This document shows positions 32,774 through 42,437 of a DNA stretch of 64,000 bases, in pieces. The notes beneath the pieces were generated by a model. That model saw nothing but the letters and a program-made list of their open reading frames with translations. It searched no databases and was not told where the DNA came from. Each line of letters begins with the position of its first letter. Within the stretch, counting starts at the first letter, position 1. Origin of the DNA: Methylomonas sp. (GTDB lineage: Bacteria > Pseudomonadota > Gammaproteobacteria > Methylococcales > Methylomonadaceae); assembly GCF_023228165.1 (NCBI RefSeq), contig NZ_JALOBS010000004.1, positions 137,843 through 201,842 on the forward strand. Direction: 5' to 3'. Position numbers and translations under genes: made by a program.

Positions 32774-34626
32774 CCCAACATAAACCCGTGTTGCGGGCGC
32801 CGTATTACGCCGACCAGGAAGATGGCACTATGATCCATCGCTATCTGGACGAGGATTTCGTCAGCCGCCACTTGCAGGCCATGCAACAAGGTAGCCTGCA
32901 AGGCAACCGGGCTCAAAAATGGCGGTTCGAAGACCGTTTCGCCGACGATAAAACTTTGCCTTGGCTGCGGCTGCCGGTGCATCGCACCTTTTATATGGTC
33001 AGTTGCGAAGTTGTCTGCGATACCTTTGGCACCCCGCCCTTCAATCCGCAAAACATTACCTCCGCCGGTTTCGTGGTGCGCCGCCGTGACGGCAACCGTT
33101 GGCTGCAACTGAACGGCGTGGCCCAGGGCTGGCAGGCCGGCGGGCAAAACCAGGACGACCCGGATTACGTCAGGCAACTGCGCCGGCAAAAATTGATACG
33201 CCCGCGCCTGTCGGCCTCGCCGGCCAGCGGCGAGGAAACCTATCCCTTGCACGCTCAATTGGTAAGCGCCAACGCAGCCGAAGGCAGGCAGCGCAAGCAC
33301 ACTCTGCTATACGGCTTTTTGCCTTTATCCGGCTCGGTACAGAATGAACTATTGGAAAATCGCGCCAGAGCCGACTATTTCGTCGATACGTTGCCGTGGC
33401 CGTTCGGCCGGCAGGATCAGCAAAGCAGTGAAGTGCTGGTTTGGCGGCGTGGCGATGGGTATTTAATGCACAACGGCGTCGCCGAACCGGCCTTAGTCAA
33501 GCTGATCAATCAATTGCTGAGTCGTTATCAGCTTTTGGATAACTCGGTTGCCGCCAATAAAGCTTTGTACGATTTTTTATCCGGCGTATATTTTTACCGT
33601 TTGCCGGACAGCAGTCGTTATCTGCAAACCCGACAACAGCTGGCCCAGGTAGCGCAACGCTGCGGCGGATTGGCCGACGCACTGGCCTTATTCCCCGTCG
33701 GTAATGTCAACCAAACAATTACCGCCTTAAAGGCCAAACAAACCAGTGTGCCCGGTTTGGCTTATCCCGATTTTGCCGAAGCCGACGATTTCGCGGCGGC
33801 CCGTTTGACGGCGGACACCAGCCAAGCTCTGCAATGGCTGGCCGGCGTGTCGGCATTGGCTAAATCCGTCAACAGCAGCCCAGCCGCGCACGCGGCGCTG
33901 TCGGCTTTGCTTTCCGGTATTAACAGCGCGGATGCCAGCCTGCATGCCTTGCAACGTTATCTGTCCGATATCGGTAATTTTAAACTGCAAAGCCTGCAAA
34001 GTTATTTTAATGCCAACAAAGCTCAGTTATTGGCCAAGGCCAGCAGTGACGAGGATGTGGCCGATCTGTTCATCAATGTGACCGCCGATAGTCAGTTGTT
34101 TTTCAGCGAAGCGCAAGCCATGGCGCTGCGCGAACTATTGTTCGAGCGCTCTACTGCGTTAACCAAGAACTATGTGGACAGCCTGCAAATTCCGCGTTAT
34201 CAGCAAAATTCCGCCGATATTTATTATATCAAGCCCTTTGTGCGTTACCTGGACCAGCGGGGTTGCGAACAAATCGTCTGGGGCGGCAACAGCGAACCAT
34301 TCCGGGTGGCGGCGCCGTTCGATCCGGAAGCTAGCCGGCCGCAAGCCATACAAATGCCGAAATTGTCCGATTTGAAACGCGGCCTGGCCAAGGGTGCCAC
34401 CTTTGTAGCGCCCAAGGATTTGGCGGCACAACTGAAAAAGATCGGCATGGAAATGCCGCCCAGCGAAAAATCCGGCAATAGCTTCGGCCTGGAATGGATC
34501 ATCAGCTTCAGCCTACCGGTGATTACCATCTGCGCCATGCTGTTGCTGATGATAGTACTGAATCTGCTGAATTTGTTTTTCCAATGGCTGCCGTATGCCA
34601 TCACCCTGATACCCAAGCCCAAATGA
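32767..34626 (+). CDS. large eCIS-operon protein with C-terminal membrane segment
   Basis: A 619-aa protein with start at ATG 32767 (MVAQHKP), just inside the end of the spike gene; the longer frame begins inside that gene. I recognise no family. Residues about 1-540 are soluble. Near the C-terminus a strongly hydrophobic segment (about residues 575-605, ISFSLPVITICAMLLLMI, then LLNLFFQW) forms one or two membrane helices. That is unusual in a free eCIS operon and could anchor the particle to the host inner membrane before release or act in loading. It overlaps gp25 by ATGA. Confidence 0.65.
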   Translation: MVAQHKPVLRAPYYADQEDGTMIHRYLDEDFVSRHLQAMQQGSLQGNRAQKWRFEDRFADDKTLPWLRLPVHRTFYMVSCEVVCDTFGTPPFNPQNITSAGFVVRRRDGNRWLQLNGVAQGWQAGGQNQDDPDYVRQLRRQKLIRPRLSASPASGEETYPLHAQLVSANAAEGRQRKHTLLYGFLPLSGSVQNELLENRARADYFVDTLPWPFGRQDQQSSEVLVWRRGDGYLMHNGVAEPALVKLINQLLSRYQLLDNSVAANKALYDFLSGVYFYRLPDSSRYLQTRQQLAQVAQRCGGLADALALFPVGNVNQTITALKAKQTSVPGLAYPDFAEADDFAAARLTADTSQALQWLAGVSALAKSVNSSPAAHAALSALLSGINSADASLHALQRYLSDIGNFKLQSLQSYFNANKAQLLAKASSDEDVADLFINVTADSQLFFSEAQAMALRELLFERSTALTKNYVDSLQIPRYQQNSADIYYIKPFVRYLDQRGCEQIVWGGNSEPFRVAAPFDPEASRPQAIQMPKLSDLKRGLAKGATFVAPKDLAAQLKKIGMEMPPSEKSGNSFGLEWIISFSLPVITICAMLLLMIVLNLLNLFFQWLPYAITLIPKPK

Positions 34627-35018
34627 ACAGCCGACTCTCGCCCTTATTAAGCTGGCCGCTGGAAATCGAACTGGAAAATGGCCAATTGCGCTTTGCCGAG
34701 GATAACCCCAGCATCCGGCAGGTGATCTGGAACATTCTGGCCACCCGTCCCGGCGAGCGCTTGATGCGGCCCGATTTCGGCGCCGGTTTGTATAACTATA
34801 TCCATCAACCCAATAACGAAACCACCCGTAATCTGATCAAGGATGCAGTGTTTCGCGGCGTGACCCGCTGGGAGCCGCGGGTGGAGTTGACCAGTGTGCG
34901 GGTGTTGCCCGATCCGGAGCAAATCAGCCACGTCAATGTCAGCATCCATTACCGTATCCGCCAAAACGGCGCGGCCGCGCAGATGGATGTGAGCCTGCAA
35001 CTGGCTAGCGGCGGATAA
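34623..35018 (+). CDS. eCIS baseplate gp25-like protein (Afp9)
   Basis: A 131-aa protein of the gpW/gp25 family, part of the baseplate that triggers sheath contraction. Typical features: FAEDNPSIRQVIWNILATRPGERLMRPDFGAGLYNYI, then RGVTRWEPRVELTSVRV and INVSIHYRI-like strands. The start at 34623 overlaps the preceding gene's stop (ATGA); a longer upstream frame is a shadow of that gene. It is the usual neighbour of gp6/baseplate J, as here. Confidence 0.92.
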   Translation: MNSRLSPLLSWPLEIELENGQLRFAEDNPSIRQVIWNILATRPGERLMRPDFGAGLYNYIHQPNNETTRNLIKDAVFRGVTRWEPRVELTSVRVLPDPEQISHVNVSIHYRIRQNGAAAQMDVSLQLASGG

Positions 35019-35056
35019 CACCATGATAAACCGGCAGCGTAGATACGAAGGTGACT

Positions 35057-37231
35057 ATGAAACCCATGATCAATCTTGACGACCGTCGCTTCGAAGAATT
35101 GGTTGAAGAGGCCAAGGCCCGCTTATTGAACAGCCTGCCGGAGCTGACCCAAATCGTGCCCGGCGACCCGGTGCATGCCTTGGTGGACGTATTCGCCTGG
35201 CTGACCGAAACCATCCTGTACCGCGCCAATCTGATTCCGGAACGGCAACGGCAGGCATTTTTAAATTTGCTGCAAATACCCCGGCGGCCGGCGATTCCAG
35301 CCAAGGGCTTGGTTTGCATAGATGCCACCCGCAAGCGCACCGCCAATCTGGCCGCCATTATTCCGGCCGAAAGCCACTTGCCGGCCGGCAAGCAATGGTT
35401 CAGCACGGTGGGCGATCTACAGCCGACGCCGTTACTATTGGATGTGGTGTGCAAGGAAACCATCAGCACTGCCCAGTTGGCGGAGTTCGGCATCACGCCC
35501 GAGCAATTGCAATTAACCTCGCCGGCCGGCAACGCCGCCATCCCTTTCAGACCCCGGCATTTATTACCGGGGCGAGATAGTCTGGAACTGGCCGCCACAG
35601 TCGATAATGCCTTGTATCTGGGGATTAGCCTGCCGTTGGCGCTGGTAACGCAAAAAGCCGAACTGGTCAAAAATCTGGCCGGCATTACCTTGAATATCGG
35701 CATCGCCCCGGCCGACCAACTGCCGGCTGAACAGGAAAGCCAGCCCTTACCGCGTAACTTGTTGTGGGAGCTGGCCTGGCAGCAACAAGGCGTCAGCGAT
35801 TTCGATTACCTGCCGCTGGAACAATTGGCCGACAGTTCCAACGGCGCGCGGCGGCCTGGTGTGGTGCGGCTGCGTTTGCCCAAGGATAGCTCTCTGTTGC
35901 AACCTTTCCTGCCCGACGATCCGGCTAATGCCGGCTTACGTAACAGCCCGCCGGAACAGCCCGGTTCGACCAAGCCTGAACAAATGCTGTTCTGGCTGCG
36001 GCTGCGCTGTCCGGAACAACCGGATTTAAGCTTGAGTTATCTGGCCGTGAACGCGGTGGATGTGATTGGCCAAGCTATCGAGCGCGATGTGATGCTGGGT
36101 CTGGCTAGTGGTCAACCGGATCAGCTAATGACGTTTCCGCAACAGAATATTGATGCCGAATCCGCACAAATAGAGGTGGAAGAAAACGGTCAATTCCTGC
36201 CTTGGCGGCGAGTCGATCATTTCGGCGCGGCCGGGGCCGAGGATAAGGTTTACATGCTGGACGCGGCGGAAGGTTGGCTGCGATTTGGCGATGGTTTTCG
36301 CGGCAAACTGCCGGGTCGAGGCAAACGTATCCGCGCCGCCTATTACCGGCATGGCGGCGGCGTGGCCGGTAATTTGCCCGCCAACAGCCTCAAGGTACTG
36401 GAAAATGCCGCTACCGGCTTGCAGGTCAGGCAGGATTTTCCGACCGCCGGCGGCATGGACGCCGAAACGGTTACCCAAATGGAGCAGCGCATCGCGGCGT
36501 TTTTAAGCCACCGCAACCGTGCCGTGACCCGGGACGATTTCACCCGGTTGGCCTTGGATAATCCGATCAACCCGGTGGCGAAAGCCGAATTGCTCAGCGG
36601 CTTCCTGCCGGGTTCCAGCTTGGCCACCGCCCGTTTCGAGGTGCCCGGCGTGATCAGCGTGTTGGTATTGCCGCCGGCCGAGCAGGCTATCGGCGCTTTC
36701 CCGCGCACCAGCGTCGGCCTGTTGAAGGATGTATACGGTTATTTGAGCGAGCGTAGCCTGCTGGGTACGGAATTATATGTGTTGAGTCCGGAATACGTGC
36801 CGGTGGCGATTGCGGTGTCGGTGCGAGAACTGGACCCACAAACCCGTCAGCAGGTGTACAAGGCAGTGCAGCAAAGCCTGCTGAATTTTTTGTGGCCGCT
36901 GGCACCGGGCGGCCGTATCGGCCAGGGCTGGCCGTTGGGGCAGGCTGTGGACGTCAACGAACTGCGCACCGTGGCCGGCCGGGTGACCGGCGTGCAAGCC
37001 ATAGGCGGCTTGCTGCTTTACGTGCAAAATGTCGCCGGGCAATGGCAGACATTAACTGAGAGTCAAAGTCTGAGTTTACAGCCCTGGCAATTACCGGAAC
37101 TGGTCGGCATTAGCGTACAGGCCGACAGCCCCGGCGAAGCGCCGCAAGCGCCGAATATCGTCAGCGGCGCCGGCGAACGGGACGCCATAAAAGACTGGAT
37201 TCCCACTCCCGTGATTCCGGACATTTGCTAA
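35057..37231 (+). CDS. eCIS baseplate J/gp6-like protein (Afp11)
   Basis: A 724-aa baseplate wedge protein. The N-terminus MKPMINLDDRRFEELVEEAKARL with PGDPVHALVDVFAWLTETILYR is typical of eCIS baseplate J proteins; the middle has YRHGGGVAGNLPANSLKVLE and TAGGMDAETVTQMEQR, and the C-terminus carries the J-domain pattern RAVTRDDF and YGYLSERSLLGTELYVL. I take the ATG at 35057 with GAAGGTGA upstream; GTG at 35051 is in the same frame. It forms the wedge ring with the gp25 and gp7-like proteins. Confidence 0.92.
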   Translation: MKPMINLDDRRFEELVEEAKARLLNSLPELTQIVPGDPVHALVDVFAWLTETILYRANLIPERQRQAFLNLLQIPRRPAIPAKGLVCIDATRKRTANLAAIIPAESHLPAGKQWFSTVGDLQPTPLLLDVVCKETISTAQLAEFGITPEQLQLTSPAGNAAIPFRPRHLLPGRDSLELAATVDNALYLGISLPLALVTQKAELVKNLAGITLNIGIAPADQLPAEQESQPLPRNLLWELAWQQQGVSDFDYLPLEQLADSSNGARRPGVVRLRLPKDSSLLQPFLPDDPANAGLRNSPPEQPGSTKPEQMLFWLRLRCPEQPDLSLSYLAVNAVDVIGQAIERDVMLGLASGQPDQLMTFPQQNIDAESAQIEVEENGQFLPWRRVDHFGAAGAEDKVYMLDAAEGWLRFGDGFRGKLPGRGKRIRAAYYRHGGGVAGNLPANSLKVLENAATGLQVRQDFPTAGGMDAETVTQMEQRIAAFLSHRNRAVTRDDFTRLALDNPINPVAKAELLSGFLPGSSLATARFEVPGVISVLVLPPAEQAIGAFPRTSVGLLKDVYGYLSERSLLGTELYVLSPEYVPVAIAVSVRELDPQTRQQVYKAVQQSLLNFLWPLAPGGRIGQGWPLGQAVDVNELRTVAGRVTGVQAIGGLLLYVQNVAGQWQTLTESQSLSLQPWQLPELVGISVQADSPGEAPQAPNIVSGAGERDAIKDWIPTPVIPDIC

Positions 37232-37235
37232 GCCC

Positions 37236-39635
37236 ATGGACAGCAACCGCACTTCGTTTTTATTGCTAAAGGCAGGCGGCGACTTTGCCAGCCGCTCGCT
37301 GAAGTTTGTCTGGGATGGACAGCAACAAGCCTTCAGGCTGGAACAGCAGCAGGCGCATTTTTTTCCGGAAATTAGCCCCGAACTGGCTTTGTCGGCTTGG
37401 CAAAATGCCCCGGCAAGGGTGATAGACAACTACGGTCAGATCGGCGGAATCAGCGCGGACGGCAAGCGCTTTCAGGTTAAGGCGGACTGGCAAAGCAACC
37501 ATTGGCTGGATGTGCGGGCCAGTAGTCATGATCCCGATGCCCAAAACATGGACCAATTAACGCTGGCGCCGTTGGTGGCACCGGATTTCAGCCTGTTTGT
37601 GGATTTGCATATCGGTGGCGGCAGTCTGGCGGCCCTGGTGGCATCCGGCGCCGAAAATGCGTTGATCGTGATGGATTTGCAGCGCCGTTGGCAACAGCGT
37701 TGCGGACTGGATATCGCGCCGCAACGCTGTTGCGTGGATAGCCGGCGGCGAGTCTGGCTGGCGGGCCAATATATCGATGCCGACGATAACCCGCGCGCGG
37801 CTATCGCGATGGCGCAAGGCGAACCCTTGCCGCAGGCCTATCATCCGCCGGCTTTGGCGTTTTATCCGCAAACCGCCAATCCGCATGCCCTGCAACAACA
37901 ATGGCGGCAGGATGTCGGGTTTTACGACGGTCTGCTGGCGATGTGCGTCGATCGGGAATTTTTATATCTGCTGGTGTATCGGCAAACCGAGGCGGGTTAT
38001 CGCCAGCATGTGTTGATACGGGCCTTGAGCGACGATGCCGCCCAGCCGGTTCTGGACGTGTTGTTACCGGAAACCTTGCCGTTTGCCATCGACTGCTCGG
38101 TAGTTGCCCCGGACCGGCTGGCCTTGCTGGTGCCCAAGCCGGCGGCTGATTCGGAACGCCGGGATTGGGATTGCCCGGTGGTGACTTTGGATAAACAGCA
38201 AGGCACGGCGCGGCTCAGTGGCGAACGTTACCGGATGTTGTCGCTGCATTCGCCCAGATTCATGGTCGGGCTGGACGGCAAAACCCGTTATCAATCCGAA
38301 CAAGGCCCCATGCCGTTATTGCCGTTGCCGCAGGCGCGCTTTCCGCGAAACGGCGTTTGCATCCTGGATAAAGCCCTAGATGCCGGCAGCCCGGATTTGC
38401 TCTGGCACCGACTGTATCTGGAAGCCAGCATTCCGGCGGGTTGCGCCTTGCAGGTTTACGCCCGCGCCTACGACGAAACCGACGGCAAGGCCGACGCCGA
38501 CTGGCAGCTGCAACCGGAGCCTTTATGGTTGCCGATGGCGTCGGAATTGCCGTTTTATGCCGGCTGGAAGACCCCGCAACAACCTTATCAAGGTTTGTAT
38601 CAGATTTTGCTGCAACGCCAATCCGGCGCCTGCCGGGAACTGCGCGGGCGGTATTTGCAACTGAAACTGCAAATGAACGGCGACGGCCGCCATACGCCGG
38701 CCATTCATTGCATCCGCGCCTATACTCCGCGATTTTCCTGGCAGCAACACTATTTGCCACGCCACTTTCATCAGCTGGAACGCGCGGTGGAAGGGGACAT
38801 GCGTCCGGCCAATAGCGCCGATTTTCGCGAACGGCTGCTGGCAGGCTTCGAAGGCCAATTGACGCCTATCGAAGACCGGGTGGCGGCCAGCGAAATACTG
38901 GTCGATCCGCGGTCGGCGCCGACCCAGCAATTGCAGACTTTGGCCGGCATGGTGGGGGTGGTATTACCCGAACATTGGCCGCAACAGCGCCAACGCGACT
39001 GGTTGAGTTTTAGCGGCCAGCTGCAGCGCCGGCGCGGCACCATGGCCGGCCTGTGTCTGGCGTTGGACATTGCCACCGATGGTGGCGTCAGCCGTGGTCA
39101 GGTGATCCCGGTCGAGCATTTCCGCTTGCGCCGCACCCTGGCCACCATCCTGGGGCTGGATTTGAGCGATGAACAACACCCCTTGACCCTGGGCACCGGT
39201 CAAAGCGGCAACAGCATCGTCGGCGACAGCCTGATTTTAAGCGCCGATAACGCTCGCGAATTTTTGGCCCTGTTGGCGCCGGAATTGGTCCAGGACAACG
39301 TCGACGATCAACGTCTCGTCGCCGAATTTTTTGATCGTTACAGTCACAGACTGACTGTGATATTACATGGCCCGGCCGGTAATCAGCAGACCACTGTCGG
39401 ACAGATTTTGCAGCAGCAATTACCCGCGCATTTGCAGTGGGCCGTCAAGACCAGCGATTATTCCTTCGTGCCGGGTTTGTCGCCGCTGTTACAAATCGAT
39501 AGTTATTTGCAACTTAGCCCGGCCTGGAAAAAGCTGATTTTGGATCGTATCAATCTGGGCCGCGACAGCGTGTTGCAAAACGCCATTGCTCTGGCGCCGG
39601 AACTGGCGACCTCACCCGAACCCGCAGGAGACTGA
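37236..39635 (+). CDS. eCIS baseplate protein with tail protein I domain (Afp12-like)
   Basis: A 799-aa protein. The N-terminal 500 residues look like repeated beta blades and loops. The last 300 carry a phage tail protein I-like domain: AVEGDMRPANSADFRERLL, EDRVAASEILVDPRSAPTQQLQTLAGMVGV, LPEHWPQQRQRDWL and RRRGTMAGLCLALDIA. In Afp/PVC the corresponding protein (Afp12, gp7-like) completes the wedge ring. It starts 4 bases after baseplate J. The long N-terminal region is larger than in Afp12 and may replace or carry a receptor fibre; no separate fibre gene was found. Confidence 0.8.
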   Translation: MDSNRTSFLLLKAGGDFASRSLKFVWDGQQQAFRLEQQQAHFFPEISPELALSAWQNAPARVIDNYGQIGGISADGKRFQVKADWQSNHWLDVRASSHDPDAQNMDQLTLAPLVAPDFSLFVDLHIGGGSLAALVASGAENALIVMDLQRRWQQRCGLDIAPQRCCVDSRRRVWLAGQYIDADDNPRAAIAMAQGEPLPQAYHPPALAFYPQTANPHALQQQWRQDVGFYDGLLAMCVDREFLYLLVYRQTEAGYRQHVLIRALSDDAAQPVLDVLLPETLPFAIDCSVVAPDRLALLVPKPAADSERRDWDCPVVTLDKQQGTARLSGERYRMLSLHSPRFMVGLDGKTRYQSEQGPMPLLPLPQARFPRNGVCILDKALDAGSPDLLWHRLYLEASIPAGCALQVYARAYDETDGKADADWQLQPEPLWLPMASELPFYAGWKTPQQPYQGLYQILLQRQSGACRELRGRYLQLKLQMNGDGRHTPAIHCIRAYTPRFSWQQHYLPRHFHQLERAVEGDMRPANSADFRERLLAGFEGQLTPIEDRVAASEILVDPRSAPTQQLQTLAGMVGVVLPEHWPQQRQRDWLSFSGQLQRRRGTMAGLCLALDIATDGGVSRGQVIPVEHFRLRRTLATILGLDLSDEQHPLTLGTGQSGNSIVGDSLILSADNAREFLALLAPELVQDNVDDQRLVAEFFDRYSHRLTVILHGPAGNQQTTVGQILQQQLPAHLQWAVKTSDYSFVPGLSPLLQIDSYLQLSPAWKKLILDRINLGRDSVLQNAIALAPELATSPEPAGD

Positions 39636-39636
39636 C

Positions 39637-40578
39637 ATGACCGCAATGCAAGACCAAAGTCTGATCGGCGACGGCCAATTCGAAACACCCTTGAAGCGCG
39701 TGGTGTTCGAACCGGGCATGTTGTTGGGGGTGGAAGCCACCAGCAGCGAACAGGATTATCACCGCCGCCGCTTGGTGCGGCATCAATATTGGTTGCACGG
39801 CTACGGCACGGTTTCCGGACTGGTGGTGAGTCTAGAAGCCGACCAACCCGAGAATGCCGATCAGCATATCTTGACTAAATTAATCGTTTCGCCGGGTGTC
39901 GGTATCGACGGTCTGGGCCGGGAGGTCAGCTCGTACGAACCCTATTGCATCAATCTGAAAGACTGGCTGGAAGCGCATAGCGATAAAGAACGGATCTGGC
40001 AGGTCGGTAACGGTGGTTTTGACGGCAGCGATAACAGTTTGTGGCTGAAAGTGGTGTTCCGCTACCAGGAACAGCCCACTGGCCTGCAACCGGTAATGGC
40101 CACCAAAATCAATGCCGGTACCGATCCGGTGCAGCCCAGCCGCCTGAAGGATTGTATTCTGTTGGAGCTGACCCCGGAAAAACCCTTGTTCGACGACCTG
40201 GCCTTCGCGCCGTGGGGGCCGCCGGCTTATTTGGAGCCGTTGCGGGCCGGCCACGCACACGGCCACGCACCCGCCGATCCGGCCGATGCGCTGAACCCGG
40301 ACGAAAAAACCTATTTGTCCGCTCATGCCGATGCCGACGGTCTGCTGAATCTGAACGCGGCCATGCTGCATGCCCTGGGTACCGGTAAAAGTGCCCTGGA
40401 TATGCTGGTCAAGGAAACCGAAGCCGCCCAAACCTTGTTGGCCCGCATCCGCATTCAACTGAATCCGGACCGTAAGGTGGTCAGCAATCCGCAGCGCGTG
40501 CAAATCAATAATCTGCTCAGACCCTTCGTCGCCACCCCGCAACAATTAATCAGCCTGCACCGGTCTGTAGCCCCATAA
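39637..40578 (+). CDS. eCIS peripheral protein with N-terminal GL module (paralog 1)
   Basis: A 313-aa protein of unknown function. The N-terminus shares with the next two genes a module reading EQDYHRRRLVRHQYWLHGYG, VSGL and a later SPGVGIDGLGREV. I see no catalytic motif. A His/Ala-rich linker (about residues 203-215, HAHGHAPAD) separates it from a helical C-terminal part. The start ATG at 39637 lies behind GCAGGAGAC. By position between gp7-like and ATPase genes it is probably part of the baseplate periphery, where Afp carries fibre and tape-measure genes. Confidence 0.6.
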   Translation: MTAMQDQSLIGDGQFETPLKRVVFEPGMLLGVEATSSEQDYHRRRLVRHQYWLHGYGTVSGLVVSLEADQPENADQHILTKLIVSPGVGIDGLGREVSSYEPYCINLKDWLEAHSDKERIWQVGNGGFDGSDNSLWLKVVFRYQEQPTGLQPVMATKINAGTDPVQPSRLKDCILLELTPEKPLFDDLAFAPWGPPAYLEPLRAGHAHGHAPADPADALNPDEKTYLSAHADADGLLNLNAAMLHALGTGKSALDMLVKETEAAQTLLARIRIQLNPDRKVVSNPQRVQINNLLRPFVATPQQLISLHRSVAP

Positions 40579-40593
40579 GTAAAGGAGAGTGAC

Positions 40594-42435
40594 ATGAGCC
40601 ATAGCATAGGATTTCAGCCCTTCGTGGCCCCCGAGTTCAGTCAGGACGGTTTGCGAAAAAGCAGTCTCGATCCTTTTCTGTCCCGCAGCAATTATTTCGA
40701 CGGCCGCCTGTTAAAAGCCGCCGATCTGACCCGCGACCAGCAATATCTGGATGAACGCTTGTTGCAAACCGGCCGGGTGCTGGGTAGCGGGGTGGTGAAA
40801 GGTTTACGGGCCGAATTGAGCGGCTCGCAAAAAATCACGGTTAGTCCCGGATTGGCCATCACCGCTTCGGGAAGGGTACTGGAATCGGTCAACAGCCTGA
40901 ACATCGACTTGACCGAGCGGGCGGCCATCGCCGTGATCAACCAGCCGCCGTTACGCTATTTCAATCGCGGCTTGTATGCCTTGATTTTGCAATACACCGA
41001 AAAAGGCGTCGGTATCGCCGAAACCTATCCCGAAGACATCGGCCAAAAAATCGAACCGCGCATCAACAGTTATGAAGAAGGTGTGCAACTGGCCTTGGTA
41101 CCGTTGCGGGAAAGCTATCCGTCCGGCAGCGAATTAAGCACCCGGGCGGCGCTGGCCGGAAAATTCTTGCCGCAGGTGCAGCCTTTGCCGGAAATTCCCG
41201 ACGATGCGGTGGCGCTGGGTTTACTGGCCATCGACAATAATGTCGGTCAGTGGCTGGATCGGTTCTTGTTGTACAGGCCGGCCGGCATACACCTGCAGGG
41301 CAATGCCTTGCAACAGTTGCTGGCCGCGCATTACGAGGAATTGCTGGCCGAGGTGTTGAATACCCGCAATTGGTCGTCCTTGCAGGCCGCATTTAGCGCC
41401 GGGCAATTTTTTCAATGGTTGCCGCCGTTCGGTTCTCTGCCCAAGCAGGCCGTGGACCCGGAAGCGGCGCTGCAACGATTTTTTCCGGAAAGTTTCAAGG
41501 TCAGCATCGTGCCGGTTCGCAAGGAGGATTTGCCGGTGCTGGAGCAGGAAGCCATGCTGGAACAAGCGATTAATCTCAGTCAGGACACGGACGTGGACAT
41601 CATGATACTGGCGCCATTGGCGGATGCCGATTTCAATTTTTACGCCCGCCGGCTGGAAGCGCCGACCGCAACGCCCGCCGAGCAACCGTTCGCCTTGTCC
41701 AGCCGCTTGTTGCCCAGCTTGTTGCCGTTGAGCTTGAGCGTGCGGCCATTGCGGCGCCCGCTTGTCGATACCAGCCAGCCCAATTACTGGCGCAATGTCT
41801 GGGACCGGGTGGCGGACGGCCAATTGCGTTATCTGCGCCGTCCGGCCCGCATCGCGGAGAATCATGTCAGCACCGTGGTATTGGCGCGCGGTTTCCAGTT
41901 ACCGGATGCCTTGCCGCCCGATAACAGCGAACTGGAACAACTTAACCAGCGGCTGCTGCAAGCCGAACAGGCCAGAGACGCTTTTCAAGCCCAACTGCAG
42001 ACCAGCCGGCAACAATTGAAATCGGTTCAGCAGGAATACGCCAAACTGAAAGCGGACTACGATGCGTTGCTGAACAGCGGCGGTCAAACCGGCGGCGGTC
42101 TGGCGACACAGATCGAAGCGCGCGGCGTGCGCGATAAAACCATAGTGGAGCTTGCCCGCAAATATCTGGATAACATCGCCAATCAACCCAAATTGCAGGA
42201 GTTGACCGGCCGGGTACTGGCGTTACTGGATAGCGTTTACGACCGGGCCTTCTGGCCAAGCCTGCTGCAAAGTCTGGAAGCCGGTTTGTTGGAAAAATTG
42301 TTGCTGAATCTGCTGGAAACCCTGCAAGCCGGCAAACCGGCCCACGAATTCATGATCAATACCGGTCCGGATTTCGGTCTGAAAGACGACCAACTGCAAT
42401 TGTGGAAACGCGTACAGGACTTTTTGGGGGGATAG
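40594..42435 (+). CDS. eCIS peripheral protein with N-terminal GL module (paralog 2)
   Basis: A 613-aa protein. Residues about 30-100 hold the module NYFDGRLLKAADLTRDQQYL, GSGVVKGL and SPGLAITASGRVLE. A long coiled coil spans about residues 450-490 (NQRLLQAEQARDAFQAQLQ), then a Gly-rich break (NSGGQTGGG) and a helical tail. AAAGGAGAGTGAC precedes the ATG. It is longer than its two paralogs and might provide the length of a fibre or tape-measure-like part; this is inference only. No membrane helix. Confidence 0.65.
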   Translation: MSHSIGFQPFVAPEFSQDGLRKSSLDPFLSRSNYFDGRLLKAADLTRDQQYLDERLLQTGRVLGSGVVKGLRAELSGSQKITVSPGLAITASGRVLESVNSLNIDLTERAAIAVINQPPLRYFNRGLYALILQYTEKGVGIAETYPEDIGQKIEPRINSYEEGVQLALVPLRESYPSGSELSTRAALAGKFLPQVQPLPEIPDDAVALGLLAIDNNVGQWLDRFLLYRPAGIHLQGNALQQLLAAHYEELLAEVLNTRNWSSLQAAFSAGQFFQWLPPFGSLPKQAVDPEAALQRFFPESFKVSIVPVRKEDLPVLEQEAMLEQAINLSQDTDVDIMILAPLADADFNFYARRLEAPTATPAEQPFALSSRLLPSLLPLSLSVRPLRRPLVDTSQPNYWRNVWDRVADGQLRYLRRPARIAENHVSTVVLARGFQLPDALPPDNSELEQLNQRLLQAEQARDAFQAQLQTSRQQLKSVQQEYAKLKADYDALLNSGGQTGGGLATQIEARGVRDKTIVELARKYLDNIANQPKLQELTGRVLALLDSVYDRAFWPSLLQSLEAGLLEKLLLNLLETLQAGKPAHEFMINTGPDFGLKDDQLQLWKRVQDFLGG

Positions 42436-42437
42436 GC

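Noticed and set aside
35023..35079. Short ORF between gp25 and baseplate J
   Set aside because: Only 18 codons and it overlaps the baseplate J start; no ribosome site of its own.
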